Source of the DNA: Vibrio ziniensis
Lineage (GTDB): Bacteria; Pseudomonadota; Gammaproteobacteria; Enterobacterales; Vibrionaceae
DNA: 64,000 nucleotides
Assembly: GCF_011064285.1 (NCBI RefSeq)
Contig: NZ_CP049332.1
Span: 558,001-622,000 of the forward strand
Direction of reading: 5' to 3'
Below, piece by piece: positions 1 to 6,886 of this stretch. The translations under genes were made by a program, and so were the position numbers. The notes under the pieces were generated by a model that made no database searches, was not told the DNA's origin, and worked only from the letters and a program-made list of their open reading frames with translations. Numbering within the stretch: the stretch's first letter is position 1; every line of letters starts with the position of its first letter.

Positions 1-249
1 TTCGAGCGACTCAACCAAAAGCCTTTCAAGTTCCTCCAACTCACCGATTCGCATATTGAGCAGCTCCAATCGTAGCTGGAGTTTCGATTCCACCTCTAGC
101 GGAAGAGTAACGGATTCTAAGCCCATGGCTAACAATAGAGTCTCGTATCCGTTCTGGTTTAAACCCATGTAGAGAGGCAGGGCAGTTTCGCCCCGTTGAT
201 AACTCTCTAATATGGGTTGCCAATACTCTTGGATGACTTTATCCATCAT
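1..249 (-). CDS. nifQ: NifQ, N-terminal part (cut by window edge)
   Basis: The first 83 codons are present and the reading frame is still open at base 1. NifQ is a small iron-sulfur protein that donates molybdenum for FeMo-cofactor assembly. The visible part matches the N-terminus of Klebsiella NifQ as I remember it: an aromatic/basic helix, then 'LPLYMGLNQNGYETL' where NifQ has a 'FPLRMGLSPRDWQAL' block, then an 'LRLELLNMRIGELEEL' stretch matching the 'R..LMAELNATREEE' region. The C-terminal Cys motif that binds Fe-S/Mo lies outside the window. Two adjacent ATGs (249 and 246) could start it. The start overlaps the end of the ferredoxin gene by 11 bp, so it is translationally coupled in a nifB-fdx-nifQ operon. 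Confidence is limited by truncation. Confidence 0.75.
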   Translation of the reverse strand, partial: MMDKVIQEYWQPILESYQRGETALPLYMGLNQNGYETLLLAMGLESVTLPLEVESKLQLRLELLNMRIGELEELERLLVESLE

Positions 250-532
250 ATTTTGACCCGAAAGTTTGCGTTAGTTTTTGGCTCTCAAGTATTGCGGGCA
301 TCAAACTGCCTACCGGGTTTAGTGGGTTTCGTGCGCTATCAAGAATGGCTTCTTCCACAGGGCAGATGCTGGCACATTGTGGATTATCGTAATGGGCAGA
401 GCATTCATCACACCTTTTAGGATGGATGTGAAATTGATTGGCGAGATCCGCATCCGGGTATACGGCTTGATTTGGGCATACAACCATACACGCATGACAG
501 CCGACACATTTATTGCTGATGACAAAGCTCAT
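239..532 (-). CDS. nifB-associated 2[4Fe-4S] ferredoxin (FdxN-like)
   Basis: A 97-residue ferredoxin. The first cluster motif is C9-x2-C12-x2-C15-x3-C19-P. The second is C41-x2-C44-x8-C53-x3-C57-P, with the longer eight-residue insertion seen in bacterial-type nif ferredoxins. Such ferredoxins sit just after nifB in many diazotrophs (FdxN in Azotobacter) and are thought to feed electrons or clusters to NifB during NifB-co synthesis. Its start overlaps the 3' end of nifB by 23 bp and its stop overlaps nifQ, so all three appear to be one transcript. There is no signal peptide, so it acts in the cytoplasm. The family call is firm; the physiological partner is inferred from position. Confidence 0.9.
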   Translation of the reverse strand: MSFVISNKCVGCHACMVVCPNQAVYPDADLANQFHIHPKRCDECSAHYDNPQCASICPVEEAILDSARNPLNPVGSLMPAILESQKLTQTFGSKYDG

Positions 533-1883
533 AATCAGCCTCCCCGTTTTGATTGGTAATCAGATCCTTTGCAATAGTTTGCAAGCTTGTTGCTACTGGC
601 TGAAAAGCGAAGTCAACATTTGGCTCAACGCCGAGTTTCTCTAGCTCACGCCATGGGGTAATACCCATTCGGGCACTCAGTACCATTTGGCAGTCAGCGA
701 TGGATTGAATCATAGCTTGTTTATCTACGTCACCGCCATCGTCGCAGTCATCTTTGCCGTTACAGTACAACTCAACATGACGAGTTTCCTGATAGAGAAA
801 CTGCTGTGATTCCTCACTGAACAGGTAAATTTCAAAACATGTCGCATGACCAAAATGAAGCTGAATGTGCTCACTGCCGCTACCATCACTGGCAATCGCG
901 ACACGGAATTTATTCTTGGTCGGCGGTTTGCTCATATTCGCCTGATCGTGCTCATTCGATTGGGAAGCACTGGAACAAGGGGATTCACCGTTGCCTAACA
1001 TGCCTACTGCATCGGCTCGGCATTGTTGGCAGTGAGTCATTTGTGGCATGTGACCGCCACACTGCTCACGGGCAAGTGCGACCTCTTCTTCGGTTGGCCC
1101 CCGTTGACCACTTAGACCAAAATAGGTGCCGTGACTTGGGTCTGAAATCAAAGGCATGATGTTGTGAAGCAGCGCGCCACGTTTTTTGACTTCTTCAGAG
1201 ACCGCCGCCACGTGATGGTCATTGATACCGGGAATCAGTACAGTATTTACCTTCACTAATATGCCCGCTAGAGCAGCCATTTCAAGACCAATCAACTGCC
1301 TCTCAATTAAGGTTTGCGCTGCTTCTCTGCCGCGTAAGCGTTGATGATTGAAATAGATCCAAGGGTAGATTTTCTCACCCACTTCAGGGTCTACGGTGTT
1401 TATGGTGATAGTGAGATGGTGAACGCCCACTTCTGCCAGTTGCTCCACATGATCGGCCAAAGCCAAGCCATTGGTTGAAATACACAACTGAACATCGGGC
1501 TGAGCTTGTTTTAATAAACGAAGGGTTGCGAAGGTCGCTTTGGGGTTGGCTAATGCATCACCCGGCCCCGCAATTCCCGCCACGGTTAAGTTCGGTGCTC
1601 GCTTTTTAATTGCGTTGAATTGTCTTAGGGCGCCACTACTGTCCATCACTCTTGAAACGACTCCGGGACGGGACTCGTTGCTACAATCGTATTTGCGGTT
1701 ACAGTAGTTGCACTGAATATTACAGGCTGGCGCTACAGGCAGATGCATCCGAGCATACTGGTGTGCTTCTTTGGAGTAACAAGGGTGCTGCTGAATTTTT
1801 TCCTGTACCTGTTTGGTGAAGAAATGGTGCACCTTATCTTGGGCTGAATGTTGCGGCCCTACAGAGCGAGAATGACTTTCCAT
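510..1883 (-). CDS. nifB: NifB, radical SAM FeMo-co precursor synthase with NifX-like C-terminal domain
   Basis: NifB fuses two [4Fe-4S] units and inserts carbide and sulfide to make NifB-co, the precursor of the nitrogenase cofactors. The 457-residue protein has the radical SAM motif C54-x3-C58-x2-C61 (CNIQCNYC) inside the family block 'PVAPACNIQCNYCNRKYDC', followed by SAM-binding segments such as 'VAGIAGPGDALANP' and 'STNGLAL'. A Cys-rich stretch (CGGHMPQMTHCQQCRADAVG, about residues 275-295) and a C-terminal NifX/NafY-like domain (from about residue 325, 'FRVAIASDGSG....HFGHA') complete the usual proteobacterial architecture and length. The ATG at 1883 has its own NifA-type promoter upstream (1928-1943, 2005-2020). 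It is first in a nifB-ferredoxin-nifQ operon. Confidence 0.97.
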   Translation of the reverse strand: MESHSRSVGPQHSAQDKVHHFFTKQVQEKIQQHPCYSKEAHQYARMHLPVAPACNIQCNYCNRKYDCSNESRPGVVSRVMDSSGALRQFNAIKKRAPNLTVAGIAGPGDALANPKATFATLRLLKQAQPDVQLCISTNGLALADHVEQLAEVGVHHLTITINTVDPEVGEKIYPWIYFNHQRLRGREAAQTLIERQLIGLEMAALAGILVKVNTVLIPGINDHHVAAVSEEVKKRGALLHNIMPLISDPSHGTYFGLSGQRGPTEEEVALAREQCGGHMPQMTHCQQCRADAVGMLGNGESPCSSASQSNEHDQANMSKPPTKNKFRVAIASDGSGSEHIQLHFGHATCFEIYLFSEESQQFLYQETRHVELYCNGKDDCDDGGDVDKQAMIQSIADCQMVLSARMGITPWRELEKLGVEPNVDFAFQPVATSLQTIAKDLITNQNGEADYELCHQQ

Positions 1884-1927
1884 GTCTACCTCTTGTTTAC
1901 TGCTTAAATCAAACGATACGGTTGCTC

Positions 1928-1943
1928 TGCAAGCTTCGTTCCG
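1928..1943 (-). promoter_or_regulatory. sigma-54 (-24/-12) promoter of nifB
   Basis: On the minus strand the sequence reads CGGAACGAAGCTTGCA, with GG and GC separated by exactly 10 bases, matching TGGCAC-N5-TTGCA. It places the transcript start near 1916, leaving a leader of about 30 nt before the nifB ATG at 1883. The NifA site at 2005-2020 is centred about 95 bp upstream of the predicted start, the usual distance. Confidence 0.85.
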
Positions 1944-2004
1944 ATGTAAAGATGCTTATATTCAAAGGGTTAGGTGAGTGGTTGGGGCGGTTTGTCTGCC
2001 ACAA

Positions 2005-2020
2005 TGTCTGAAAGCAGACA
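2005..2020. promoter_or_regulatory. NifA upstream activator sequence for nifB
   Basis: TGTCTGAAAGCAGACA is a perfect TGT-N10-ACA NifA site, and its inverted repeat extends to six bases per arm. It lies between the nifA stop and the nifB sigma-54 promoter. Confidence 0.85.
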
Positions 2021-2126
2021 AACGTTCCCAGTTGTTGTTCGTTAATGTGCTGTTCGCTAATGTCTTGTTAGCCAAGAGGCTGTTTTTATCTATGAGTGTT
2101 CACTCCTGCCTAAATCTGCTTCATTG

Positions 2127-3803
2127 CTATATCTGTTTCATTTCTATGTTCATAATCTGAATACGATAGGCAATTTGACGAGGTGTCATATTAAGCAATC
2201 GTGCCGCTTTCGCTTTCACCCAACCTGACCGCTCAAGTGCATCAATCACCATGTCTCGCTCATCTCCCGTTGGCATTTCTTGGGATGAATGAGGATAGTC
2301 CGGCATTGATGCTCCATTGGGTGAAGCAGGATGCGCGGGATTCATTGGGGAATGATTGTTTTGAGAAAAATTGCTTTGATTGTGATTGTTAGGAGCAAGG
2401 TTATTTTGCGAAAAGTAGTTGCCCGTTTGATGCGCAGGAGTTTGGAAAACAGGTTGCGACTTGTTCAGCGTGATGAGTTCTGGGCCAATAACCCCTGATT
2501 CACACAGTACCGACGCTCGCTCGAGAGTGTTTTCAAGTTCTCGCACGTTACCCGGCCAAGGGTGCGACATCATCAAACGAATCGCTTCGTCGCTCAGTGT
2601 CAGTTTACGTTGCTGCGCTTTACTCAGGTTCTGGATCATGTGCTCAGCAAGTTCAGGTATATCTTGCAGACGTTCACGCAGTGGTGGCAAATACATAGGC
2701 ATGACGTTGAGGCGATAGTAAAGATCCTCACGGAAATTGCCTTGCGCCACTTCTTGCTCAAGGTAACGGTTAGTGGCTGCGATGATGCGCACGTTAACCG
2801 AAATGGTGGTGGTTCCACCCACACGTTCAAACTCTTTCTCCTGTAAAACTCGCAGCAGCTTTGCTTGAAACGCAGGGCTGGTTTCACCGATTTCATCGAG
2901 GAATATCGTGCCGTTGTCCGCCATTTCAAATCGACCTTTGCGCTGCTTCACTGCTCCCGTAAACGCGCCTTTTTCGTGCCCAAATAGTTCTGATTCAAGC
3001 AAGTTGTCTGGCAAAGCTGCACAGTTCAGTTTTACAAAGGGCAAGCTGGCTCTTGGTGAATTGTAGTGAATAGCGTTGGCAACCAGCTCTTTACCCGTAC
3101 CGGATTCACCACGAATAAGCACGGTAGAATCCCAACGCGAGACCAGTCGGATCTGCTCGAAGATCTGGCGCATGGATTTGGTATGTCCAACCAGATTGCG
3201 AAAGCTGTAGTTGTTGCGAACTTTACGTCTTAAGTTGTCGCGCTCATCCACCAATTGCTGTTGATGTATCTCCACCTTGTATGCCAACTGAACGTTTTTA
3301 GCGATTAGGTTGGCAATCATGTTCAGGAAGTTGGTTTGCAGGGTGATGAAGCCTTCCACAAACTTCGGTGGCTGAGCAGACAAAGCGCCAATCACTTTGC
3401 CATTGGCATCTTTCAAAGGGACGCAGATAAACGGTTTTTCGTAATCATACAGTGCCAGCTTGTCCGCAAAGCGTTGGTCGCTGCCAAGATTGTGCAGCAC
3501 GATGGAGCTGCCTTGGCGCAGGACTTCGCCCACCAATCCTTCGCCGATTTTATAAGACACCTGCTTGTGTTGCGCTGCTGAGTTAGGTTGTGGAGAGTGA
3601 ACCGATTTGATCAGCAATATGTCTCGTGTACTGTCGAGTATCGTTAACATACCGCATTGCAAAGCGCACTCATCGTGCAGCACTTGCAGGATTTTATCGG
3701 ACGACTCCACATAGTTGAGGCTGGTATTCAGCACACTGGAAATCTTGTACATGGCCGCCAGTAACCGACGTTCCAAGTTCAATAAAGTCATTTCGTCTGT
3801 CAT
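2127..3803 (-). CDS. nifA: NifA, sigma-54-dependent activator of nif genes
   Basis: NifA binds TGT-N10-ACA sites and drives sigma-54 promoters of nitrogen-fixation genes. The 558-residue protein has an N-terminal GAF domain (about 15-170), a linker helix, and an AAA+ domain (about 203-440) with Walker A GESGTGKE (232-239), the sigma-54 contact loop GAFTGA (279-284), Walker B 'GTIFLDEIG' (298-306) and an R-finger region. A C-terminal Fis-type helix-turn-helix follows (about 520-552). The AAA+ and HTH domains are joined by a long Asn/Ser/Pro/His-rich linker (about 450-513) containing two related 'N-x-F-S-Q-N-N' blocks. The oxygen-sensing CxxxxC linker of rhizobial NifA is absent, as expected for NifL-controlled NifA. 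nifL ends 6 bp upstream. Confidence 0.97.
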   Translation of the reverse strand: MTDEMTLLNLERRLLAAMYKISSVLNTSLNYVESSDKILQVLHDECALQCGMLTILDSTRDILLIKSVHSPQPNSAAQHKQVSYKIGEGLVGEVLRQGSSIVLHNLGSDQRFADKLALYDYEKPFICVPLKDANGKVIGALSAQPPKFVEGFITLQTNFLNMIANLIAKNVQLAYKVEIHQQQLVDERDNLRRKVRNNYSFRNLVGHTKSMRQIFEQIRLVSRWDSTVLIRGESGTGKELVANAIHYNSPRASLPFVKLNCAALPDNLLESELFGHEKGAFTGAVKQRKGRFEMADNGTIFLDEIGETSPAFQAKLLRVLQEKEFERVGGTTTISVNVRIIAATNRYLEQEVAQGNFREDLYYRLNVMPMYLPPLRERLQDIPELAEHMIQNLSKAQQRKLTLSDEAIRLMMSHPWPGNVRELENTLERASVLCESGVIGPELITLNKSQPVFQTPAHQTGNYFSQNNLAPNNHNQSNFSQNNHSPMNPAHPASPNGASMPDYPHSSQEMPTGDERDMVIDALERSGWVKAKAARLLNMTPRQIAYRIQIMNIEMKQI

Positions 3804-3809
3804 AGTCGA

Positions 3810-5339
3810 TCACCATTGGCTGATGGGAAAAGTAAGACAGATGTGTGCGCCACGTAAGCGCTCACTATTGCTGACATTAATGGTGGCTGAGTGTTCATTC
3901 AGAACCTGCTGCACAATCGAAAGCCCGATGCCTCGGCAGCCAGTTTGGTGTTTTGGTTTGGTGCTGAAGAACGGTTGGAAAATTTTGAGTCGTTGCGACT
4001 CTTCAATACCAATGCCACTGTCTTCGACAATCACCTTAATTTCACCGTCACTTTCGTAAGAGCAGATGATGATGGTTCGGTCGCTGGTTTTCGCCGCCTG
4101 AATCGCATCAATTGAATTATCAATCAACTGTTTCAGTGCCAGAATCAAGCGGTGTGACATACCGTTAATGGTTGAAAGACGAGGCGCCAGAATCAGTTCC
4201 AAGTTAGACGATGACTTGAGTAGTTCATCGGTGCTGATGTCACTGACATCTCGAATGACCTGATTGAGATTAACCGGCTGAAACGCTTCGCTGGTGCGTT
4301 CAGGAATCGCTAGTTTGATGTCTTGCATTGCATCTAATGCAGTATCCATCGCTTCATCCATCGCCACTAAGCCAGGGCAAGCGGGGTTGGTACGTTTAAG
4401 AATACGTACCGCCGATTCAATCATGTTGAATGGACCTTGCAATTGATGAAGCGTACCCATTAGAGCTTCCTGCATGGCATGCACGTATTTGTTATCGCGC
4501 GCCATCAGTTTCATGGCGTTAATGCGGCGCTCTTCCACCAGTTGTTTTTCACGGGTTCTTTCTGAAATTGCGATAACGGTATAGTCGTCATCTTCAGGTA
4601 GGAAGTAGGAATCCACACTGCTGGCTGCTACAGGTGTTTTCACCAAGGCGTACTCAAACCAACGTTCACGAACGGGTTCATTGGATTCGATATATACCCC
4701 TTTATAGCGATTGTCTTTTTTGCCAAGAAAATCTGCGACTGAGTCATGCCCGTAATCGTTGAGTAAACTGTTGAGCAGTGCATCAATCGGAGACTGTCCA
4801 ATGCTCTTTTCAATATTACTGAACTTCTGATTACTAAACAGAACACGGTGTGAGCTATCAACAAGTGCGATGGCGATAGGTGCGGCGTTAAGCACTGCCT
4901 GAAACATCGTAAATTGGTTTTTCTGTTCGGTTATGAGTTGGTGACGCTCGGTAATGTCTTTATGAATCGCGTAGTAACAGACTTCGCCATGAGGGTGTGA
5001 TAGTCGAGAGATAGAGATTTCAGCAATATAAGCTTCGCCACATTTTTTGCGGTTAACCAACTGTCCTTGCCAGTGATTCCCTTCCGATATGGTTTTCCAT
5101 AAGTTTTCGTACACGCTTCTTGGTGTGGCTTTGTAAGAAAGAAGAGAAGAGTTTCTGCCGATGAGTTCACTAAAACTGTAGCCAGTGATATCCGAGAATG
5201 TTTGGTTAACAAACAGAATAGTGCCTTTGTGGTCGGTGATGCTAATCGCGACTGGCGCATGCGAGACGATTTGTTCAAATGCTTGATAATCGAAAATAGG
5301 CGGAGTTGCGCCTTCTAAGAGTGTGTCTACTTGTCCCAT
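3810..5339 (-). CDS. nifL: NifL, PAS-domain anti-activator of NifA
   Basis: NifL inhibits NifA in response to oxygen and fixed nitrogen. The protein has a first PAS domain with the NifL-type 'HAPVAISITDHKGTILFVNQTF...ITGY' sequence (FAD-binding in Azotobacter), a second PAS domain, a coiled-coil/H-box segment retaining a histidine ('LHQLQGPFNMIESA') and a C-terminal GHKL ATPase-like domain with N-box 'LKQLIDNSIDAI' and G1/G2 boxes. The open frame begins with TTG at 5384; ATGs lie at 5375, 5348 and 5339. I chose 5339 because AAAGGA lies about 8 nt upstream of it and because a sigma-54-like element (5385-5400) would place the transcript start near 5374, downstream of the earlier candidates. 5348 or 5375 remain possible. 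nifA follows after 6 bp. Confidence 0.93.
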   Translation of the reverse strand: MGQVDTLLEGATPPIFDYQAFEQIVSHAPVAISITDHKGTILFVNQTFSDITGYSFSELIGRNSSLLSYKATPRSVYENLWKTISEGNHWQGQLVNRKKCGEAYIAEISISRLSHPHGEVCYYAIHKDITERHQLITEQKNQFTMFQAVLNAAPIAIALVDSSHRVLFSNQKFSNIEKSIGQSPIDALLNSLLNDYGHDSVADFLGKKDNRYKGVYIESNEPVRERWFEYALVKTPVAASSVDSYFLPEDDDYTVIAISERTREKQLVEERRINAMKLMARDNKYVHAMQEALMGTLHQLQGPFNMIESAVRILKRTNPACPGLVAMDEAMDTALDAMQDIKLAIPERTSEAFQPVNLNQVIRDVSDISTDELLKSSSNLELILAPRLSTINGMSHRLILALKQLIDNSIDAIQAAKTSDRTIIICSYESDGEIKVIVEDSGIGIEESQRLKIFQPFFSTKPKHQTGCRGIGLSIVQQVLNEHSATINVSNSERLRGAHICLTFPISQW

Positions 5340-5384
5340 AAGTGCCATCCTTTGCTCTGTTTGGTCGTTCGTCATAGGCAACAA

Positions 5385-5400
5385 TGCATTTCTTATTCCA
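5385..5400 (-). promoter_or_regulatory. Candidate sigma-54 promoter of nifLA
   Basis: On the minus strand TGGAATAAGAAATGCA has GG and GC separated by 10 bases and retains TGG and TGCA of the consensus, but matches less well than the other three nif promoters here. If used, transcription starts near 5374. The NifA site at 5482-5497 would be centred about 115 bp upstream, suggesting autoactivation. No NtrC site (TGCACC-N5-GGTGCA) was seen. Confidence 0.45.
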
Positions 5401-5481
5401 TATAAAAAGCATGGGAATGGTTGGGCTCAGCTAACACCTCCTTGTTTGATTTAAGACAAACGAAAGAGAAATTTTGAACTT

Positions 5482-5497
5482 TGTCACCTTCCTGACA
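5482..5497. promoter_or_regulatory. NifA upstream activator sequence between nifL and rnfA
   Basis: TGTCACCTTCCTGACA is a perfect TGT-N10-ACA site, centred about 127 bp upstream of the predicted rnfA transcript start. It is also correctly spaced for the weaker element facing nifL. Confidence 0.8.
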
Positions 5498-5589
5498 AAG
5501 CAAAAGTGGGCTTGAGAATAGCGCTTAATCGCGCGTTAACATCTGTATTTTCAGGGCTGTGCGATTCAATTTAGTGCAAAAAAGACGGC

Positions 5590-5605
5590 TGGCATAACGT
5601 ATGCA
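5590..5605 (+). promoter_or_regulatory. sigma-54 promoter of the rnf operon
   Basis: TGGCATAACGTATGCA is a near-consensus -24/-12 element with the GG-N10-GC spacing. The predicted start is near 5617, giving a leader of about 48 nt before rnfA with a GGA-type ribosome site (AAAGGAATG) upstream of the ATG at 5665. Confidence 0.88.
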
Positions 5606-5664
5606 CCAAGCTAGGGAAAGGTCAATTGACCCTGGTCTAACCCTAGTAGAAAAGGAATGAAGTT

Positions 5665-6240
5665 ATGTCTGAAGGATTGATTATTTTGCTCAGTGCCGCG
5701 TTCGTGAACAACGTGGTATTGGCTAAGTTTCTCGGTCTGTGTCCGTTCATGGGGGTATCGAGCAAGATCAGTAGCGCTGTGGGAATGGGGGTGGCGACCA
5801 CATTCGTACTTACCATCGCGACGGTCTCAACTTGGCTGCTGGAGTTTTATATTTTGCGCCCTCTGGGGCTCGAATTCATGCGTATTATCGCGTTCATTCT
5901 TGTCATCGCTGCTGTGGTTCAGTTTACCGAGTTGTACGTAAAGAAAAGTTTCCCCGCTCTGTATCAGGCTTTGGGTGTCTATCTTCCGCTGATCACCACT
6001 AACTGTGCGGTATTCGGTGTTGCGCTGCTCGCAGTTCAGGATGATCTCTCTTTTATCGATACTTTGATGTTCAGTGTCGGTTCGGCAGCGGGTTTCTTAA
6101 TTGTGATTACTTTGTTCGCGGGGTTACGTAGCCAGCTGGTACTCAGCCGTGTTCCCGCAGCATTCAAAGGTACACCCATCGCATTTATTACCGCAGGGTT
6201 TCTATCGATGGCTTTTATGGGCTTTTCAGGAATGGCTTAG
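5665..6240 (+). CDS. rnfA: RnfA, membrane subunit of the Rnf complex
   Basis: RnfA is one of the paired inner-membrane subunits (with RnfE) of the ion-translocating ferredoxin:NAD+ oxidoreductase. The 191-residue protein has about six hydrophobic segments and the family signatures 'ILLSAAFVNNVVLAKFLGLCPFMGVS' near the N-terminus and 'LPLITTNCAVFGVALL' mid-protein; the Cys residues in these two blocks bind an intramembrane Fe-S cluster in structurally studied Rnf/Nqr complexes. Its own sigma-54 promoter and NifA site mark this as the nif-specific copy (rnf1-type), which would run in reverse to make reduced ferredoxin or flavodoxin for nitrogenase. First gene of rnfABCDGEH. Confidence 0.96.
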   Translation: MSEGLIILLSAAFVNNVVLAKFLGLCPFMGVSSKISSAVGMGVATTFVLTIATVSTWLLEFYILRPLGLEFMRIIAFILVIAAVVQFTELYVKKSFPALYQALGVYLPLITTNCAVFGVALLAVQDDLSFIDTLMFSVGSAAGFLIVITLFAGLRSQLVLSRVPAAFKGTPIAFITAGFLSMAFMGFSGMA

Positions 6241-6268
6241 GTAAGCGACAACGCTGACTAGTTGTTCA

Positions 6269-6331
6269 GTAGGCTATAGGTCAAAGAAGCTAGAGGTCAA
6301 ACTAGGTAGAAGTCAAATAAGGTGCGGTCAA
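6269..6331 (+). repeat. Four degenerate 16-bp repeats between rnfA and rnfB
   Basis: The 103-bp rnfA-rnfB spacer contains four tandem blocks, each ending in GTCAA (at 6280-6284, 6296-6300, 6312-6316, 6327-6331; period 16, 16, 15) and preceded by variants of CTAGAG/AAGG. The last block runs into the rnfB ribosome site GGAGG. The other rnf genes overlap or sit 10 bp apart, so this spacer is unusual for the operon. Confidence 0.7.
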
Positions 6332-6343
6332 GGAGGACTGTCG

Positions 6344-6877
6344 ATGTTAATCATAGCTTTAGTGTTTTTTGTCTGTCTGGGGGCTTTACTGGGTATCGCG
6401 CTCGGTTATGCAGCCATTTTGTTTCGCGTAGAGAGCAATCCACTGGTTGACCAAATTGAAGCTATTTTGCCCGGAGGTCAATGTGGGCAATGTGGTGAAG
6501 CGGGTTGCCGACAAGCGGCTGAAAAAATGGTGGCAGGTGAACTCAATCCGAATGCGTGTCCTCCGGGCGGATCGAACTTGGCAGTGTCAGTTGCTGAGAT
6601 GCTGGGTGTATCTATTGATGTTGCTGATCAAGACAAGCCGTTGGTGGCGTACATCGCAGAAAGCCAGTGCACTGGGTGTAACCGCTGCTATAAAGCGTGC
6701 CCATTTGATGCCATTGTCGGTGCTCCAAAACAACTGCATACGGTTATCAAGGATGTGTGTACCGGATGTCAGTTATGTCAGAAAGCCTGTTCTCAAGGCT
6801 GTTTATCTATGGTTGAAGTTCAGCCAGATGCAGCGAGTTGGTACTGGCCAAAACCAACATTACCGGTCGCGGTGTAG
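6344..6877 (+). CDS. rnfB: RnfB, Fe-S electron-entry subunit of the Rnf complex
   Basis: RnfB is the ferredoxin-facing iron-sulfur subunit. The 177-residue protein begins with a membrane anchor (residues 1-27), followed by the 4Fe-4S motif C47-x2-C50-x4-C55-x16-C72 (GQCGQCGEAGC) and two ferredoxin motifs: C109-x2-C112-x2-C115-x3-C119-P and C139-x2-C142-x2-C145-x3-C149. The last motif carries Ser instead of Pro after its fourth Cys and is followed by another Cys at 153. Length and layout are normal for proteobacterial RnfB. A strong GGAGG ribosome site precedes the ATG. Confidence 0.96.
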   Translation: MLIIALVFFVCLGALLGIALGYAAILFRVESNPLVDQIEAILPGGQCGQCGEAGCRQAAEKMVAGELNPNACPPGGSNLAVSVAEMLGVSIDVADQDKPLVAYIAESQCTGCNRCYKACPFDAIVGAPKQLHTVIKDVCTGCQLCQKACSQGCLSMVEVQPDAASWYWPKPTLPVAV

Positions 6878-6886
6878 GAGTAGATT

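Noticed and set aside
839..1159. Plus-strand 106-codon ORF across nifB
   Set aside because: It is antisense to well-conserved nifB coding sequence and has no family-like features.
5436..5444. Strong Shine-Dalgarno-like AAGGAGGTG on the minus strand upstream of nifL
   Set aside because: No start codon lies at a usable distance, and the nifL frame has a stop (TGA at 5427-5429) just downstream of it.
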